A stretch of 53,860 nt of DNA from an uncultured Porphyromonadaceae bacterium (lineage in GTDB: Bacteria; Bacteroidota; Bacteroidia; Bacteroidales; Muribaculaceae). The translations under genes were made by a program, and so were the position numbers. The stretch lies in the NCBI GenBank assembly GCA_937989585.1, contig CALKRW010000002.1, positions 1 to 53,860 on the forward strand, in the 5' to 3' direction. Positions 1 through 8,513 of this stretch are shown here, piece after piece; position 1 is the first letter of the stretch, and the number at the start of each line of letters is the position of its first letter. The notes under the pieces were generated by a model, which was not told the DNA's origin, did no database searches, and saw nothing but the letters and a program-made list of their open reading frames with translations.

Positions 1-230
1 AAAAGGAAGTCCCAAGACAGCGAATCTTAGTTTGTCTGCTGTCTGTCCTTCGGCGGTGGCTTGGCCTCCGCTCGGCTCACGGCTTGCGCCTGGTCTTTTA
101 TCGAGTGTGAATTGACTTGAGCGTCTCGGCGGCTGGCCGCCTCGACTTGCTTGCTCTTGTACTACTCTTGTCTATTGTAAGTCTTTCAATGTTCTCTTCA
201 GCGCCCGGGTCTCGGACCCGAAAGCGGATG

Positions 231-262
231 CAAAGTTACGGCGAGTTTCTGAATCTGCCAAA
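231..262 (-). promoter_or_regulatory. Leftward Bacteroidetes promoter P1
   Basis: On the minus strand a -33 TTTG (259-262) is followed after 20 nt by the -7 element TAACTTTG (231-238). Both elements fit the Bacteroidetes consensus with ideal spacing. Transcription would start near 224 and run off the left edge. Confidence 0.6.
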
Positions 263-421
263 TTTTCCGGAACTTTTTTTTGAAAGTTTTTTCGGAGCGC
301 CGCGCCGGTCTGCCGGCCACGCCCTCCGGCGGCTGCCGCCGCACCGGAAAACGGTATGTCATGCTGTCCGCCGCGCCTCTGCGCGGGTCGCCTCCGTGGG
401 ACTTGCCCCGAAAAGCGAGTG

Positions 422-429
422 CAAAGGTA
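422..429 (-). promoter_or_regulatory. Second leftward -7 element (P2)
   Basis: The minus strand reads TACCTTTG, a perfect TAnnTTTG. The -33 region is weak. Lying about 190 bp behind P1 and facing the same way, it gives a tandem-promoter arrangement. Confidence 0.4.
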
Positions 430-583
430 CGGAGTTTTTTCACTCCGGCAATACCAAGGACGTAATTTAACTCTAATTTAACATATAGGCGCCACAATCG
501 CCCGCGCGGTTAACATAAGTTGACACTTGCCACGCCTCTGATACGATACTCTTTCCGGAAACTATAATATTATACGTACATAT

Positions 584-2596
584 TCATCGCGACAGTAGTT
601 CCTCGTGGTCCATAGTCGCCAATTCCCACAATGACATTGCGTTCTCCAAATTTTTTGTAGCCTCGGCATGGGCTGCAAAAAGTTCATCAGAAATCTCACC
701 ATTATTGAGCCGCTCCTCAATAGCCTTCACCTCGGCTTCACGAGCAGAGACTTCGGCTTCTGCCATCTCGACCTTCTTAGCCGCACGACGAATGGCTTTT
801 TCACGCTCGCGTTGTTCAGCATAAGAGAGCCGGGGCCTGGTGCCATCACCACCAGTCTCCCGTTTGATCTGTTTTTCTCCAATAGGCTCAACAAATTCAT
901 GACGCCTCTCCGATGTAACATCCTTTTGTTTCTTCTGAAGGATTGATTTCGAAACAGGCGACTGAGATAACTGAAGTTGATCAAGAGACGCGATCTTCTT
1001 ACGCTCGAGGAAATCGTAGATTCCACCAAGACATTCGCGTACCTGCCCCCCACCGAATTCATATACCTTCTCGACAAGACCATCAAGAAACTCACGATCA
1101 TGGGAAACCACTATAACGGTTCCTGAGAAATCCTTGATTGCCTGTTTGAGAATATCCTTGGTTTTCATGTCAAGGTGATTGGTCGGCTCATCAAGAATAA
1201 GCAGATTGACGGGCTCCAGCAGGAGGCGAATCATAGCCAGTCGCGTCTTCTCGCCTCCGGAAAGGACCTTGACCTTCTTGTCCGATGCCTCGCCACCAAA
1301 CATAAAAGCGCCAAGTATATCACGAATCTTCAGCCGGATGTCACCGACAGCCACACGGTCAATGGTATCAAACACAGTCAACTCTCCATCCAGCAACTGT
1401 GCCTGATTCTGGGCAAAGTAACCGATCTTTACATTATGTCCGATCTTAAGACTTCCTGTAAAAGGAATCTCATTCATTATGCATTTGACAAGTGTTGACT
1501 TACCTTCTCCGTTTTTTCCGACAAAAGCCACCTTCTCGCCACGTTTAATTGTGAACGTAGCATTATCGAAAACCTGATGATTGCCATATGCCTTACCCAC
1601 ATTATCGAGAATCAAAGGGTAATCGCCCGAACGTGGCGCCGGTGGAAATTTCAAATTTAGACGCGAGTTGTCGACTTCATCCACCTCGATGCGCTCGATT
1701 TTCGCAAGTTGCTTCATGCGGCTCTGAACCTGAACTGCCTTTGTAGCCTTGTAGCGGAACCGCTCGATGAACTGCTCGGTATCTGCAATCTGTTTCTGCT
1801 GGTTCTGATAGGCACGCATCTGCTGTTCAATGCGTTCCTGACGCAATTGCACGAAATGCGAGTAATTCACATTATAATCATATATCTTGCCTAACGAAAT
1901 CTCGATAGTACGGTTTGTTACATTATCTATAAAAGCTCGGTCGTGTGAAACTAGTACCACGGCCTTACTTTTAGAAATCAGAAAATTCTCAAGCCACTGG
2001 ATAGACTCGATATCCAGATGGTTAGTCGGCTCGTCCAGGAGTAGCACATCAGGCCTCTGAAGAAGAATCTTCGCCAACTCAACACGCATACGCCATCCGC
2101 CCGAGAATTCCGAAGTGGGACGGTCAAAGTCACTACGCATAAAACCAAGGCCAAGTAAAGTCTTTTCTGTTTCAGCAATCGCGTTCTCAGCAGAGGACAT
2201 TGCCAGTTGTTCGGTAAGGGTGGATATTCTTTCAATCAGGGCCGTATAATCAGCACTCTCATAATCATCACGGGCTGCGAGTTCGTCATTCAGCCGCTGA
2301 AGGCGATCTTTCATCTCATCAAAATGCGCAAAGGCCTTCGAGGCTTCCTCAATCAGACTCACAGTGTCAGAAATCCGCATCTGCTGAGGCAAATAGCCTA
2401 TGGTAACATCGCGTGGAACAGAAACAGTGCCCGAAGTAGGACTCTGCAGACCTGCAATAATCTTGAGCATAGTAGACTTACCTGCTCCATTCTTCCCAAC
2501 GAGGGCTATTTTGTCACGAGGATTTATGACATAATTAATATTGTCAAACAGAGATTTTGCACTAAATTCGACAGAAAGATTGTTTATCGATATCAT
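584..2596 (-). CDS. ABC-F family ATPase (Uup/YheS-like translation factor)
   Basis: A 670-aa soluble protein with two ABC nucleotide-binding domains and no membrane segments, the layout of ABC-F ribosome-associated ATPases. Domain 1 has Walker A GKNGAGKST (about residues 34-42), signature FSGG and Walker B LLLDEPTNHLD. Domain 2 has Walker A GKNGEGKST (about 357-365), signature LSGGEKTR and LILDEPTNHLD. The charged linker between them is the region that reaches the ribosomal P-site in this family. The C-terminal 130 residues are highly charged and probably a coiled coil, as in Uup. Last gene of the ileS operon; its ATG overlaps the stop of the 74-aa gene (ATGA). A housekeeping ABC-F is more likely than an antibiotic-resistance type, but sequence alone does not decide. 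Confidence 0.93.
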   Translation of the reverse strand: MISINNLSVEFSAKSLFDNINYVINPRDKIALVGKNGAGKSTMLKIIAGLQSPTSGTVSVPRDVTIGYLPQQMRISDTVSLIEEASKAFAHFDEMKDRLQRLNDELAARDDYESADYTALIERISTLTEQLAMSSAENAIAETEKTLLGLGFMRSDFDRPTSEFSGGWRMRVELAKILLQRPDVLLLDEPTNHLDIESIQWLENFLISKSKAVVLVSHDRAFIDNVTNRTIEISLGKIYDYNVNYSHFVQLRQERIEQQMRAYQNQQKQIADTEQFIERFRYKATKAVQVQSRMKQLAKIERIEVDEVDNSRLNLKFPPAPRSGDYPLILDNVGKAYGNHQVFDNATFTIKRGEKVAFVGKNGEGKSTLVKCIMNEIPFTGSLKIGHNVKIGYFAQNQAQLLDGELTVFDTIDRVAVGDIRLKIRDILGAFMFGGEASDKKVKVLSGGEKTRLAMIRLLLEPVNLLILDEPTNHLDMKTKDILKQAIKDFSGTVIVVSHDREFLDGLVEKVYEFGGGQVRECLGGIYDFLERKKIASLDQLQLSQSPVSKSILQKKQKDVTSERRHEFVEPIGEKQIKRETGGDGTRPRLSYAEQREREKAIRRAAKKVEMAEAEVSAREAEVKAIEERLNNGEISDELFAAHAEATKNLENAMSLWELATMDHEELLSR

Positions 2597-2817
2597 AGAT
2601 TGTTTCGAGAAATGCTATATGGTCTTCCATTGAGAAAAAACAACGGTTCGGCACCGGGGCAAGTAGTGATTTCAAGAATGCCTTCGACATAGGTTGTAGA
2701 ATGAGTCTCATGCACGAACGGGTCAATTCTGACACTACCGTCAATACCAACCGTGACAAGCGACAGACCATAACGGACCCCGTCGCAGACTACATTTCGG
2801 GCAAGCACGCGCTTCAT
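2593..2817 (-). CDS. 74-aa conserved-looking hypothetical protein
   Basis: A small gene joined on both sides by ATGA stop/start overlaps, with the DUF4296 lipoprotein gene upstream and the ABC-F gene downstream. That is strong evidence that it is translated. The product has no signal peptide or membrane segment. It starts MKRVLARNVVCDGVRYG and looks like a small mixed alpha/beta protein with many valines and glycines and a THSTTYVEGILEI stretch. I do not recognise a named family. Its position suggests coordinated expression with lipoprotein processing and translation genes, but no function can be assigned. Confidence 0.75.
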   Translation of the reverse strand: MKRVLARNVVCDGVRYGLSLVTVGIDGSVRIDPFVHETHSTTYVEGILEITTCPGAEPLFFLNGRPYSISRNNL

Positions 2818-3608
2818 TTCTGGCCGGGAATTTTATAAGTTCGCTGACGATATCGTAACGGATATTCCTGCGAATTAAGGCGTTTGCGAACTAACTGTAC
2901 AGAATCCAGATAGACTGATGTCCCGTCCTTAGGCTGAACCGTCATAACACCGTAAATCCTCATGGGTGTACGCGTGGAATCGGAGAAGAATGTCATTTCC
3001 CTCCATCCGTCACCACCAAAACGTGACGAAAGATACTCCGTTGTACCATCAGTATAGTCAGCCACAATAAAGAAATTGCCGTCATTGCGGTTATTCAGGA
3101 ATTTGGCACGCCAAGTATACTGATCTCCACTACGCCAATTCCTGTCACTCTCCAGATTAAAGGAAAGTAACGTAGACGGCGACCTCTGGTTTAGATGGAA
3201 CGCCCTCGAGCCAGACCAGACGTCAACCGAATCGCCGGCAACAGCAACCGTGGAGGACGACGAGGCAACAGCCGAAGATTCATTGAGGCGCCCTTCCAAA
3301 ATCTTCACCGCCGCTTCACAGACCTTATCATATTCCTGAAGATTCGCGCCGTACCATACCAATGACGTGTCAAGCACAGCCAGATCATATCCATGCTTGG
3401 CAAGGATAGACTGTTTGAAAGCCATGCGAGCCGAATCATCCGGGAACTTACTGTAATTAAGTTCCAGATAACTCTCACCCTCGTTAAGGTCAGCCATCAC
3501 CTCAGCCATATCGTCCGGAGGAATGACATAATCAGGTACCCGGTTACAGGCAACAAGGAGGCCAAGGAAGGCCAACGGAATGATTATGTTTCTCAGCGTA
3601 AGACTCAT
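2814..3608 (-). CDS. DUF4296-family lipoprotein
   Basis: 264-aa predicted outer-membrane or periplasmic lipoprotein. The N-terminus MSLTLRNIIIPLAFLGLLVAC gives a hydrophobic signal with the lipobox LVAC (lipidated Cys21). Residues about 25-105 match the DUF4296 pattern (PPDDMAEVMADL, then a paired-helix region with YDLAVLDTSLVWY), known in Bacteroidetes as a small helical lipoprotein domain. The remainder (about 120-264) is beta-rich, with a serine-rich linker at 113-122. Translationally coupled to lspA upstream (ATGA), so the substrate and the lipoprotein signal peptidase are co-expressed. Function unknown. Confidence 0.85.
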   Translation of the reverse strand: MSLTLRNIIIPLAFLGLLVACNRVPDYVIPPDDMAEVMADLNEGESYLELNYSKFPDDSARMAFKQSILAKHGYDLAVLDTSLVWYGANLQEYDKVCEAAVKILEGRLNESSAVASSSSTVAVAGDSVDVWSGSRAFHLNQRSPSTLLSFNLESDRNWRSGDQYTWRAKFLNNRNDGNFFIVADYTDGTTEYLSSRFGGDGWREMTFFSDSTRTPMRIYGVMTVQPKDGTSVYLDSVQLVRKRLNSQEYPLRYRQRTYKIPGQK

Positions 3609-4270
3609 TTGTCTTTTGCAGAAATTTTCTTTTCGGAATCGACACTCTCCTCAACACCGGACTCGGCAATTCCGGAGAGATTCTTGTAATAGAAGAAAAT
3701 GAGTATGAAAATACCACATGTTATCGCGGCATCAGCAAAGTTGAACACCGGATCGAAGAAAGAGAATGTATCTCCCCCGACCCAGGGCATCCATTCAGGC
3801 CATTGAAAAGAAAACAGCGGGAAATAGAACATGTCAACAACCATGCCTTGAAATACCGTTGAATAGCCTTCGCCCCAGGGGACGAAAGTGGCGACTTCGG
3901 TAGGCATAGGATTTGTAAAAATCTCGCCATAGAATATACAGTCTACAATATTACCCGCCGCACCGGCCGTAATCAACGATATACATGCCATATAGCCCTT
4001 GGTAACCGCCGGATTCTTCGCAAGACGCGTCATATACCAGACCAGGGCTGACACAGCCACAATGCGGAACAGGGACAGAAAAAGTTTGCTGCCCAATTCC
4101 ATACCGAAAGCCATACCGTTGTTCTGAATGAACCTCAGATGGAACCACGGAAATATCTCTACATCCTCGCCCCAGTAGAACGAGGTTTTGACCACAATCT
4201 TAATTATCTGGTCAATTATGATTACGGCCGCGCAGATTATGACGGCCAGTTGTCCTTTGCTAAGTTTCAA
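3605..4270 (-). CDS. lspA: Lipoprotein signal peptidase (signal peptidase II)
   Basis: Membrane aspartic protease that cleaves the signal peptide from prolipoproteins after lipidation at the cysteine. Four hydrophobic segments are visible (about residues 7-25, 62-81, 93-113, 178-196). Family motifs: NNGMAFG (50-56), GNIVD with catalytic Asp110, and FNFAD with catalytic Asp180. At 221 aa it is longer than the enterobacterial enzyme (about 165 aa); the extra length lies in a loop (about 115-170), as is usual for Bacteroidetes homologues. It lies between the DksA/TraR-like gene (23-nt gap) and the DUF4296 lipoprotein gene (ATGA overlap). Confidence 0.95.
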   Translation of the reverse strand: MKLSKGQLAVIICAAVIIIDQIIKIVVKTSFYWGEDVEIFPWFHLRFIQNNGMAFGMELGSKLFLSLFRIVAVSALVWYMTRLAKNPAVTKGYMACISLITAGAAGNIVDCIFYGEIFTNPMPTEVATFVPWGEGYSTVFQGMVVDMFYFPLFSFQWPEWMPWVGGDTFSFFDPVFNFADAAITCGIFILIFFYYKNLSGIAESGVEESVDSEKKISAKDK

Positions 4271-4293
4271 TGGTCGGGAAATTAGATTGAATA

Positions 4294-4671
4294 TCAGCGC
4301 TTGTCAAGTTTTGCGTCGATGGCAAGGGTAGCGTGAGGAACCGCACGTAGGCGCTCCTTTGGAATAAGTTTACCAGTGACACGGCATACACCGTAAGTCT
4401 TGTTCTCGATACGTACCAATGCGGCGCGCAGGTGATTGATAAACTTGCGCTGACGCTCGGCAATCCGGGCAGCCTCTTCCTTATCCCGGGTTCCGGCACC
4501 CTCTTCTAGGACTTTGAATGTTGGCGATGTGTCGGCCACGCCATTACCGTCATTGTTCATGACTATAGAACGGTAATATTCGAACTCGGCTGTAGCACGT
4601 TCAAGTTTTTCCAGAATAATTTGCTTGAACTCCTGCAGTTCGTCATCTGAATATCTGAGTTTTTCTGACAT
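4294..4671 (-). CDS. TraR/DksA-family protein without zinc-finger cysteines
   Basis: About 125 aa from MSEKLRYSDDEL. An upstream ATG at 4728 would add 19 residues unlike the family, so the start at 4671 is preferred. The protein has an N-terminal coiled coil (about 8-85) and ends in YGVCRVTGKLIPKERL, the DksA/TraR C-terminal motif. DksA-type proteins act at the secondary channel of RNA polymerase, often with ppGpp. Classical DksA has four zinc cysteines; only one Cys is present here, so zinc binding is unlikely, as in other Bacteroidetes members as far as I recall. Second gene of the ileS operon. Confidence 0.85.
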   Translation of the reverse strand: MSEKLRYSDDELQEFKQIILEKLERATAEFEYYRSIVMNNDGNGVADTSPTFKVLEEGAGTRDKEEAARIAERQRKFINHLRAALVRIENKTYGVCRVTGKLIPKERLRAVPHATLAIDAKLDKR

Positions 4672-4735
4672 AATGTAGCAATTAAAGTGATGAAGTCTTT
4701 TCGAAGACTCTAACGGCCGTAGATGCAAAAAGTTT

Positions 4736-7700
4736 TCATCCCAGGGTTATATTTACGCAAACATCCGTACCGTCCAGGTCAAGATGCTCAGTATCGGGAC
4801 CTTCAACAAATTCGCCGACAGCAACGCTGTTGGCCAGAACCTGACTGCCGATATACTCGGCAAACTCGGCAACGGGACCATCTGTCAGCGCGTTCGGAGC
4901 GAATAAGAGATTTATGCGATCAGTAATAAGGTAATCGCGACCCTTACGGATATTCTGTATGCGGTTTATGATTTCACGTGCAACGCCTTCTGCCTTGAGT
5001 TCGGCGGAGACTGTCACATCAAGAGCAACAGTGACAGCCCCTTCATTTGCAACGAGCCAGCCTGGAATATCCTCCGATATAACCTCAACATCGGCAAGTT
5101 CGACATGTGCAGGCACACCTGCCAGATCAAGATCTATGAAACCGTCTTTCTCAAAACGGCTTACCGCAGGAGTATCGAGCGCAGTCAGCGCGGCGGCCAC
5201 GGCCTTCATCTGCTTGCCGAATTTCGGTCCAAGTTTCTTAAAGTCAGGCTTGACACGCTTAACAAGCATACCCTCGTCGGATGCCACGATCTTCATGTCC
5301 TTGACGTTAACTTCATTTAGTATAAGATCCTTGACTGCCAGCAACTGTTCTCGCTGACCATCATTTGTCACAGGAATCATAATTGACTGAAGCGGCTGAC
5401 GGACCTTGATATTAACCTTACGGCGCAGAGCCAGGACCATCGAAGTCACTTTCTGAGCCAAAGCCATGCGTTCTTCAAGAGCCTTGTCAATCACATTATT
5501 ACTGCAAATCGGGAATTCAGCCAGATGCACCGAATCATCACTGCCATTGAGATCGCGATAAAGTTTATCTGCGAAGAATGGAGCAATAGGCGCCATAAGC
5601 AACGAAACAGTCTTCAGGCAGGAATATAGAGTATGATACGCCGAGAGTTTATCCTCGGTCATCTCACCGCCCCAGAAACGTTTTCGATTCAGTCGGACAT
5701 ACCAGTTGGACAGATTGTCATTAACGAATTCACTTATGGCACGTGCCGCCTTGGTCGGTTCATAGTCATCGAGGGCCCCAATAACGTCCTTTACCAGAGT
5801 ATTGAGCAAGGAAATTATCCCGCGGTCAATCTCAGGGCGTTTCGCAATGGGGACCTGCGTGGCTTGGGGATCAAAGCCATCGACATTCGCATAAAGGGCG
5901 AAGAACGAGTATGTATTGTATATCGTGGCGAAAAGTTTGCGTGCAGTCTCGCGTACTCCAGCCTCATCGAACTTCAGGTTATCCCACGGCGAGGAGTTTG
6001 CAATCATGTACCAACGCAGAGGATCAGAACCAAATTTCTCAATAGCGTCAAAGGGATTGACGGCATTACCCAGTCGCTTTGACATCTTGTTGCCATCCTT
6101 GTCAAGCACGAGGCCATTGGAAATAACGGCCTTGTAAGCGACCGAGTCAAAAACCATGGTTGCTATAGCATGGAGAGTGAAGAACCATCCACGCGTCTGA
6201 TCGACACCCTCGGCAATGAAATTGGCAGGATATACCTCCTTATTGTCTAATGCGTCTTTGTTTTCAAAAGGATAGTGTATTTGCGCGTAAGGCATCGAAC
6301 CCGAATCGAACCAAACGTCGATGAGGTCAAGTTCGCGATACATCGGACGACCATCATCCGCAACCAGTATAATATCGTCGACATACGGACGATGAAGGTC
6401 AATCTTGCTGTAATTTTCCTTGCTGTAGTCTCCGGGAACAAATCCCTTCTCTTTAAAGGGATTCGAGTCCATGACACCTGCATGCACCGATTTTTCGATT
6501 TCTTTATACAGAGTCTCTGCCGAATCAATTATTATCTCTTTCGATCCGTCTTCTGTACGCCAGATGGGTAACGGAGTTCCCCAATAACGCGAACGAGAGA
6601 GATTCCAGTCCTGCAGGTTTTCCAGCCATTTGCCAAAGCGCCCAGAACCTGTCGATGCAGGTTTCCACTGAATTTGCTCATTGAGTTCGACCATTCTATC
6701 GCGTGCGGCCGTTGACTTGATGAACCAACTGTCCAGTGGATAATATATCACAGGCTTATCAGTACGCCAGCAGTGAGGATAATTGTGCGTATGCTTCTCA
6801 ATCTTGAAAACCTTGCCAACAGACTTGAGGTAAAGGCAGATCTCGACATCCAGAGTCTCATCGTTCTCACCCTTTTTGGGGTCAAACGCATTCTTTACGT
6901 ATTTTCCTGCCCAGGGTCTATACAAGTCGACATTGACCATGCGTGAAACGAAATCCGGATCAAGGTCATCGATGTTGAAAAATTTACCTGTCATGTCGAC
7001 CATAGGACGGATATTGCCATCCTTGTCTATAAGATGCAGCGGAGGAATGCCGCTCTGCTTTGACACACGCAAGTCATCCGCACCGAAAGTTCCGGCGATA
7101 TGGACGATACCGGTACCATCGTCAGTCGAAACGTAATCCCCAGGTATCACGCGGAAAGCGCCTTCACCTGGATTCACCCAGGGCAGAAGTTGCTCATAAT
7201 GCATGCCGACAAGTTCCGGACCTTTCCATTTGCCTACAATTTTCCAAGGTATGATCTTGTCACCCTTGACATAGGAATCAAGGTCAACGTCACATCCCCT
7301 GGGATTGAGCACTGAGTTCAACAGGGCCTCGGCCAATATGACAGTTTCTTTCTCTCCCGAATAGGGATTGAACGTGCGCACGGCGACATAATCAATCGCA
7401 GGACCTACGCACAATGCGGTGTTCGAGGGAAGAGTCCATGGGGTAGTCGTCCATGCCAGAAAGTATGGAGTCCCCCACCCCTTCATCTCCTCCTTAGGAT
7501 CGAGGATAACGAATTGGGCTATACATGTTGTGTCCTTTACGTCGCGATAGCATCCTGGCTGATTGAGTTCATGCGAAGAGAGACCGGTTCCGGCCGCCGG
7601 AGAATAGGGCTGAATGGTGTATCCTTTATATAGCAAACCCTTGTTATAGAGTTGGGCGAGGAGCCACCAGACCGATTCGATATAACGGTTGTCATACGTT

Positions 7701-8149
7701 ATGTACGGATCATTCATGTCAACCCAATAGCCCATCGAACTTGTGAGTTTCTCCCACTCGCCGGTATATTTCATTACCTCCCGGCGGCAAGCGGCATTGT
7801 AGTCATCAACCGAGATTTTCTTGCCGATATCTTCTTTTGTTATTCCCAACGCTTTCTCCACACCAAGTTCAACAGGCAGCCCATGGGTATCCCATCCGGC
7901 CTTGCGCTTGACTTCAAAACCCTGCATGGTCTTGTAACGGCAAAAGATATCCTTTATGGTACGAGCCATAACGTGGTGTATGCCAGGCATTCCGTTGGCA
8001 GACGGTGGTCCTTCGAAGAAGACAAACGAAGGGGCACCCTTTCGGGCCTTAACGGTATTCTCAAACAATGAGGCTTCGTTCCATTTAGCGAGGACCTCTT
8101 TGTTGATGTCTGAGAGATTGAAGTTGGAATATTCGGGAAAGCGTTTCAT
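4736..8149 (-). CDS. ileS: Isoleucyl-tRNA synthetase, IleRS2-like, with GXHH signature
   Basis: 1137-aa class I synthetase that charges tRNA-Ile. It has a Rossmann core with a large CP1 editing insertion, the KMSKS loop as KMSKR (688-692), an anticodon-binding domain (about 770-930) and a long C-terminal region. That region (KVRQPL; VKPDFKKLGPKFGK; EGVAREIINRIQNIRKG) resembles the eukaryote-like type-2 bacterial IleRS rather than the zinc-finger C-terminus of the E. coli type. The usual HIGH motif is replaced by GIHH at residues 56-59 (codons 7973-7984), in the context PPSANGMP then GIHH then VMARTIKD. Type-2 IleRS is known to tolerate mupirocin, and GXHH forms have been described as hyper-resistant. 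First gene of a six-gene operon, with a candidate promoter at 8262-8269. Confidence 0.96.
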   Translation of the reverse strand: MKRFPEYSNFNLSDINKEVLAKWNEASLFENTVKARKGAPSFVFFEGPPSANGMPGIHHVMARTIKDIFCRYKTMQGFEVKRKAGWDTHGLPVELGVEKALGITKEDIGKKISVDDYNAACRREVMKYTGEWEKLTSSMGYWVDMNDPYITYDNRYIESVWWLLAQLYNKGLLYKGYTIQPYSPAAGTGLSSHELNQPGCYRDVKDTTCIAQFVILDPKEEMKGWGTPYFLAWTTTPWTLPSNTALCVGPAIDYVAVRTFNPYSGEKETVILAEALLNSVLNPRGCDVDLDSYVKGDKIIPWKIVGKWKGPELVGMHYEQLLPWVNPGEGAFRVIPGDYVSTDDGTGIVHIAGTFGADDLRVSKQSGIPPLHLIDKDGNIRPMVDMTGKFFNIDDLDPDFVSRMVNVDLYRPWAGKYVKNAFDPKKGENDETLDVEICLYLKSVGKVFKIEKHTHNYPHCWRTDKPVIYYPLDSWFIKSTAARDRMVELNEQIQWKPASTGSGRFGKWLENLQDWNLSRSRYWGTPLPIWRTEDGSKEIIIDSAETLYKEIEKSVHAGVMDSNPFKEKGFVPGDYSKENYSKIDLHRPYVDDIILVADDGRPMYRELDLIDVWFDSGSMPYAQIHYPFENKDALDNKEVYPANFIAEGVDQTRGWFFTLHAIATMVFDSVAYKAVISNGLVLDKDGNKMSKRLGNAVNPFDAIEKFGSDPLRWYMIANSSPWDNLKFDEAGVRETARKLFATIYNTYSFFALYANVDGFDPQATQVPIAKRPEIDRGIISLLNTLVKDVIGALDDYEPTKAARAISEFVNDNLSNWYVRLNRKRFWGGEMTEDKLSAYHTLYSCLKTVSLLMAPIAPFFADKLYRDLNGSDDSVHLAEFPICSNNVIDKALEERMALAQKVTSMVLALRRKVNIKVRQPLQSIMIPVTNDGQREQLLAVKDLILNEVNVKDMKIVASDEGMLVKRVKPDFKKLGPKFGKQMKAVAAALTALDTPAVSRFEKDGFIDLDLAGVPAHVELADVEVISEDIPGWLVANEGAVTVALDVTVSAELKAEGVAREIINRIQNIRKGRDYLITDRINLLFAPNALTDGPVAEFAEYIGSQVLANSVAVGEFVEGPDTEHLDLDGTDVCVNITLG

Positions 8150-8513
8150 ATCAATGCTTTATGACGTGATAATATTTCTGGATTAAGTGCCGTTGATACT
8201 TACTCAACATAACAGACGTACTAAAAGACCCGGAACTGCATATGGTCCGGAAACATTTCCGCAAAGGTAATGATTTTTCCTGATTCCCAATCTCTTTACC
8301 ACCTTAAAAATACACAAACCTCATTACCTTGCTGCCGTCAGACAGATGAACGCCATAATGAAACAAAGTCACTACACGCACAATTAAAGCATGACAAAGC
8401 CCCATTCACCAAAAAGCACAGCCATTTCCGTCGCTTCAAGGATGGTTTTGCCGTCAGTCTTTATAACACCTAACGCAATACGAAAGAATATGTGTCAGGC
8501 ATAGTATAAAGTC
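8150..8513. other. Intergenic region between the acyl-CoA ligase gene and ileS
   Basis: Apart from the ileS -7 element, this 364-bp stretch is AT-rich with no supportable gene. No clear hairpin terminator for the leftward ligase gene is visible. A 67-codon frame at 8270-8473 (+) has no family features and is not called. Confidence 0.5.
8262..8269 (-). promoter_or_regulatory. Candidate promoter (-7) of the ileS operon
   Basis: The minus strand reads TACCTTTG, a match to TAnnTTTG, about 112 bp upstream of the ileS start. The -33 site is weak (TTGG-like near 8288). It would give a leader of about 105 nt. Confidence 0.5.

Larger units (their letters stand above)
1..583 (-). other. Non-coding leader-like region at left edge, probably upstream of an rRNA operon
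   Basis: No open frame here looks like a protein: the short frames are arginine/serine-rich and overlap each other on both strands. The stretch contains two leftward-facing Bacteroidetes -7 elements (231-238 and 422-429), a GC-rich hairpin (CGGGTC/GACCCG, 206-220) and GC-rich stretches. With nothing coding between the promoters and the left edge, at least 220 nt of untranslated transcript would run off the window. Tandem strong promoters followed by a long structured leader, at a place where an assembly breaks, suggests the upstream part of a 16S-23S-5S operon. This is inference: no rRNA sequence is present. Confidence 0.45.

Noticed and set aside
117..497. Short open frames on both strands at the left edge
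   Set aside because: They overlap each other, are rich in R, S and P, and cover promoter and hairpin sequences; no family features.
584..2596. ABC-F as an antibiotic-resistance determinant
   Set aside because: It lies in a housekeeping operon with ATGA coupling and has the Uup-like length and C-terminal coiled coil; nothing specific points to resistance.
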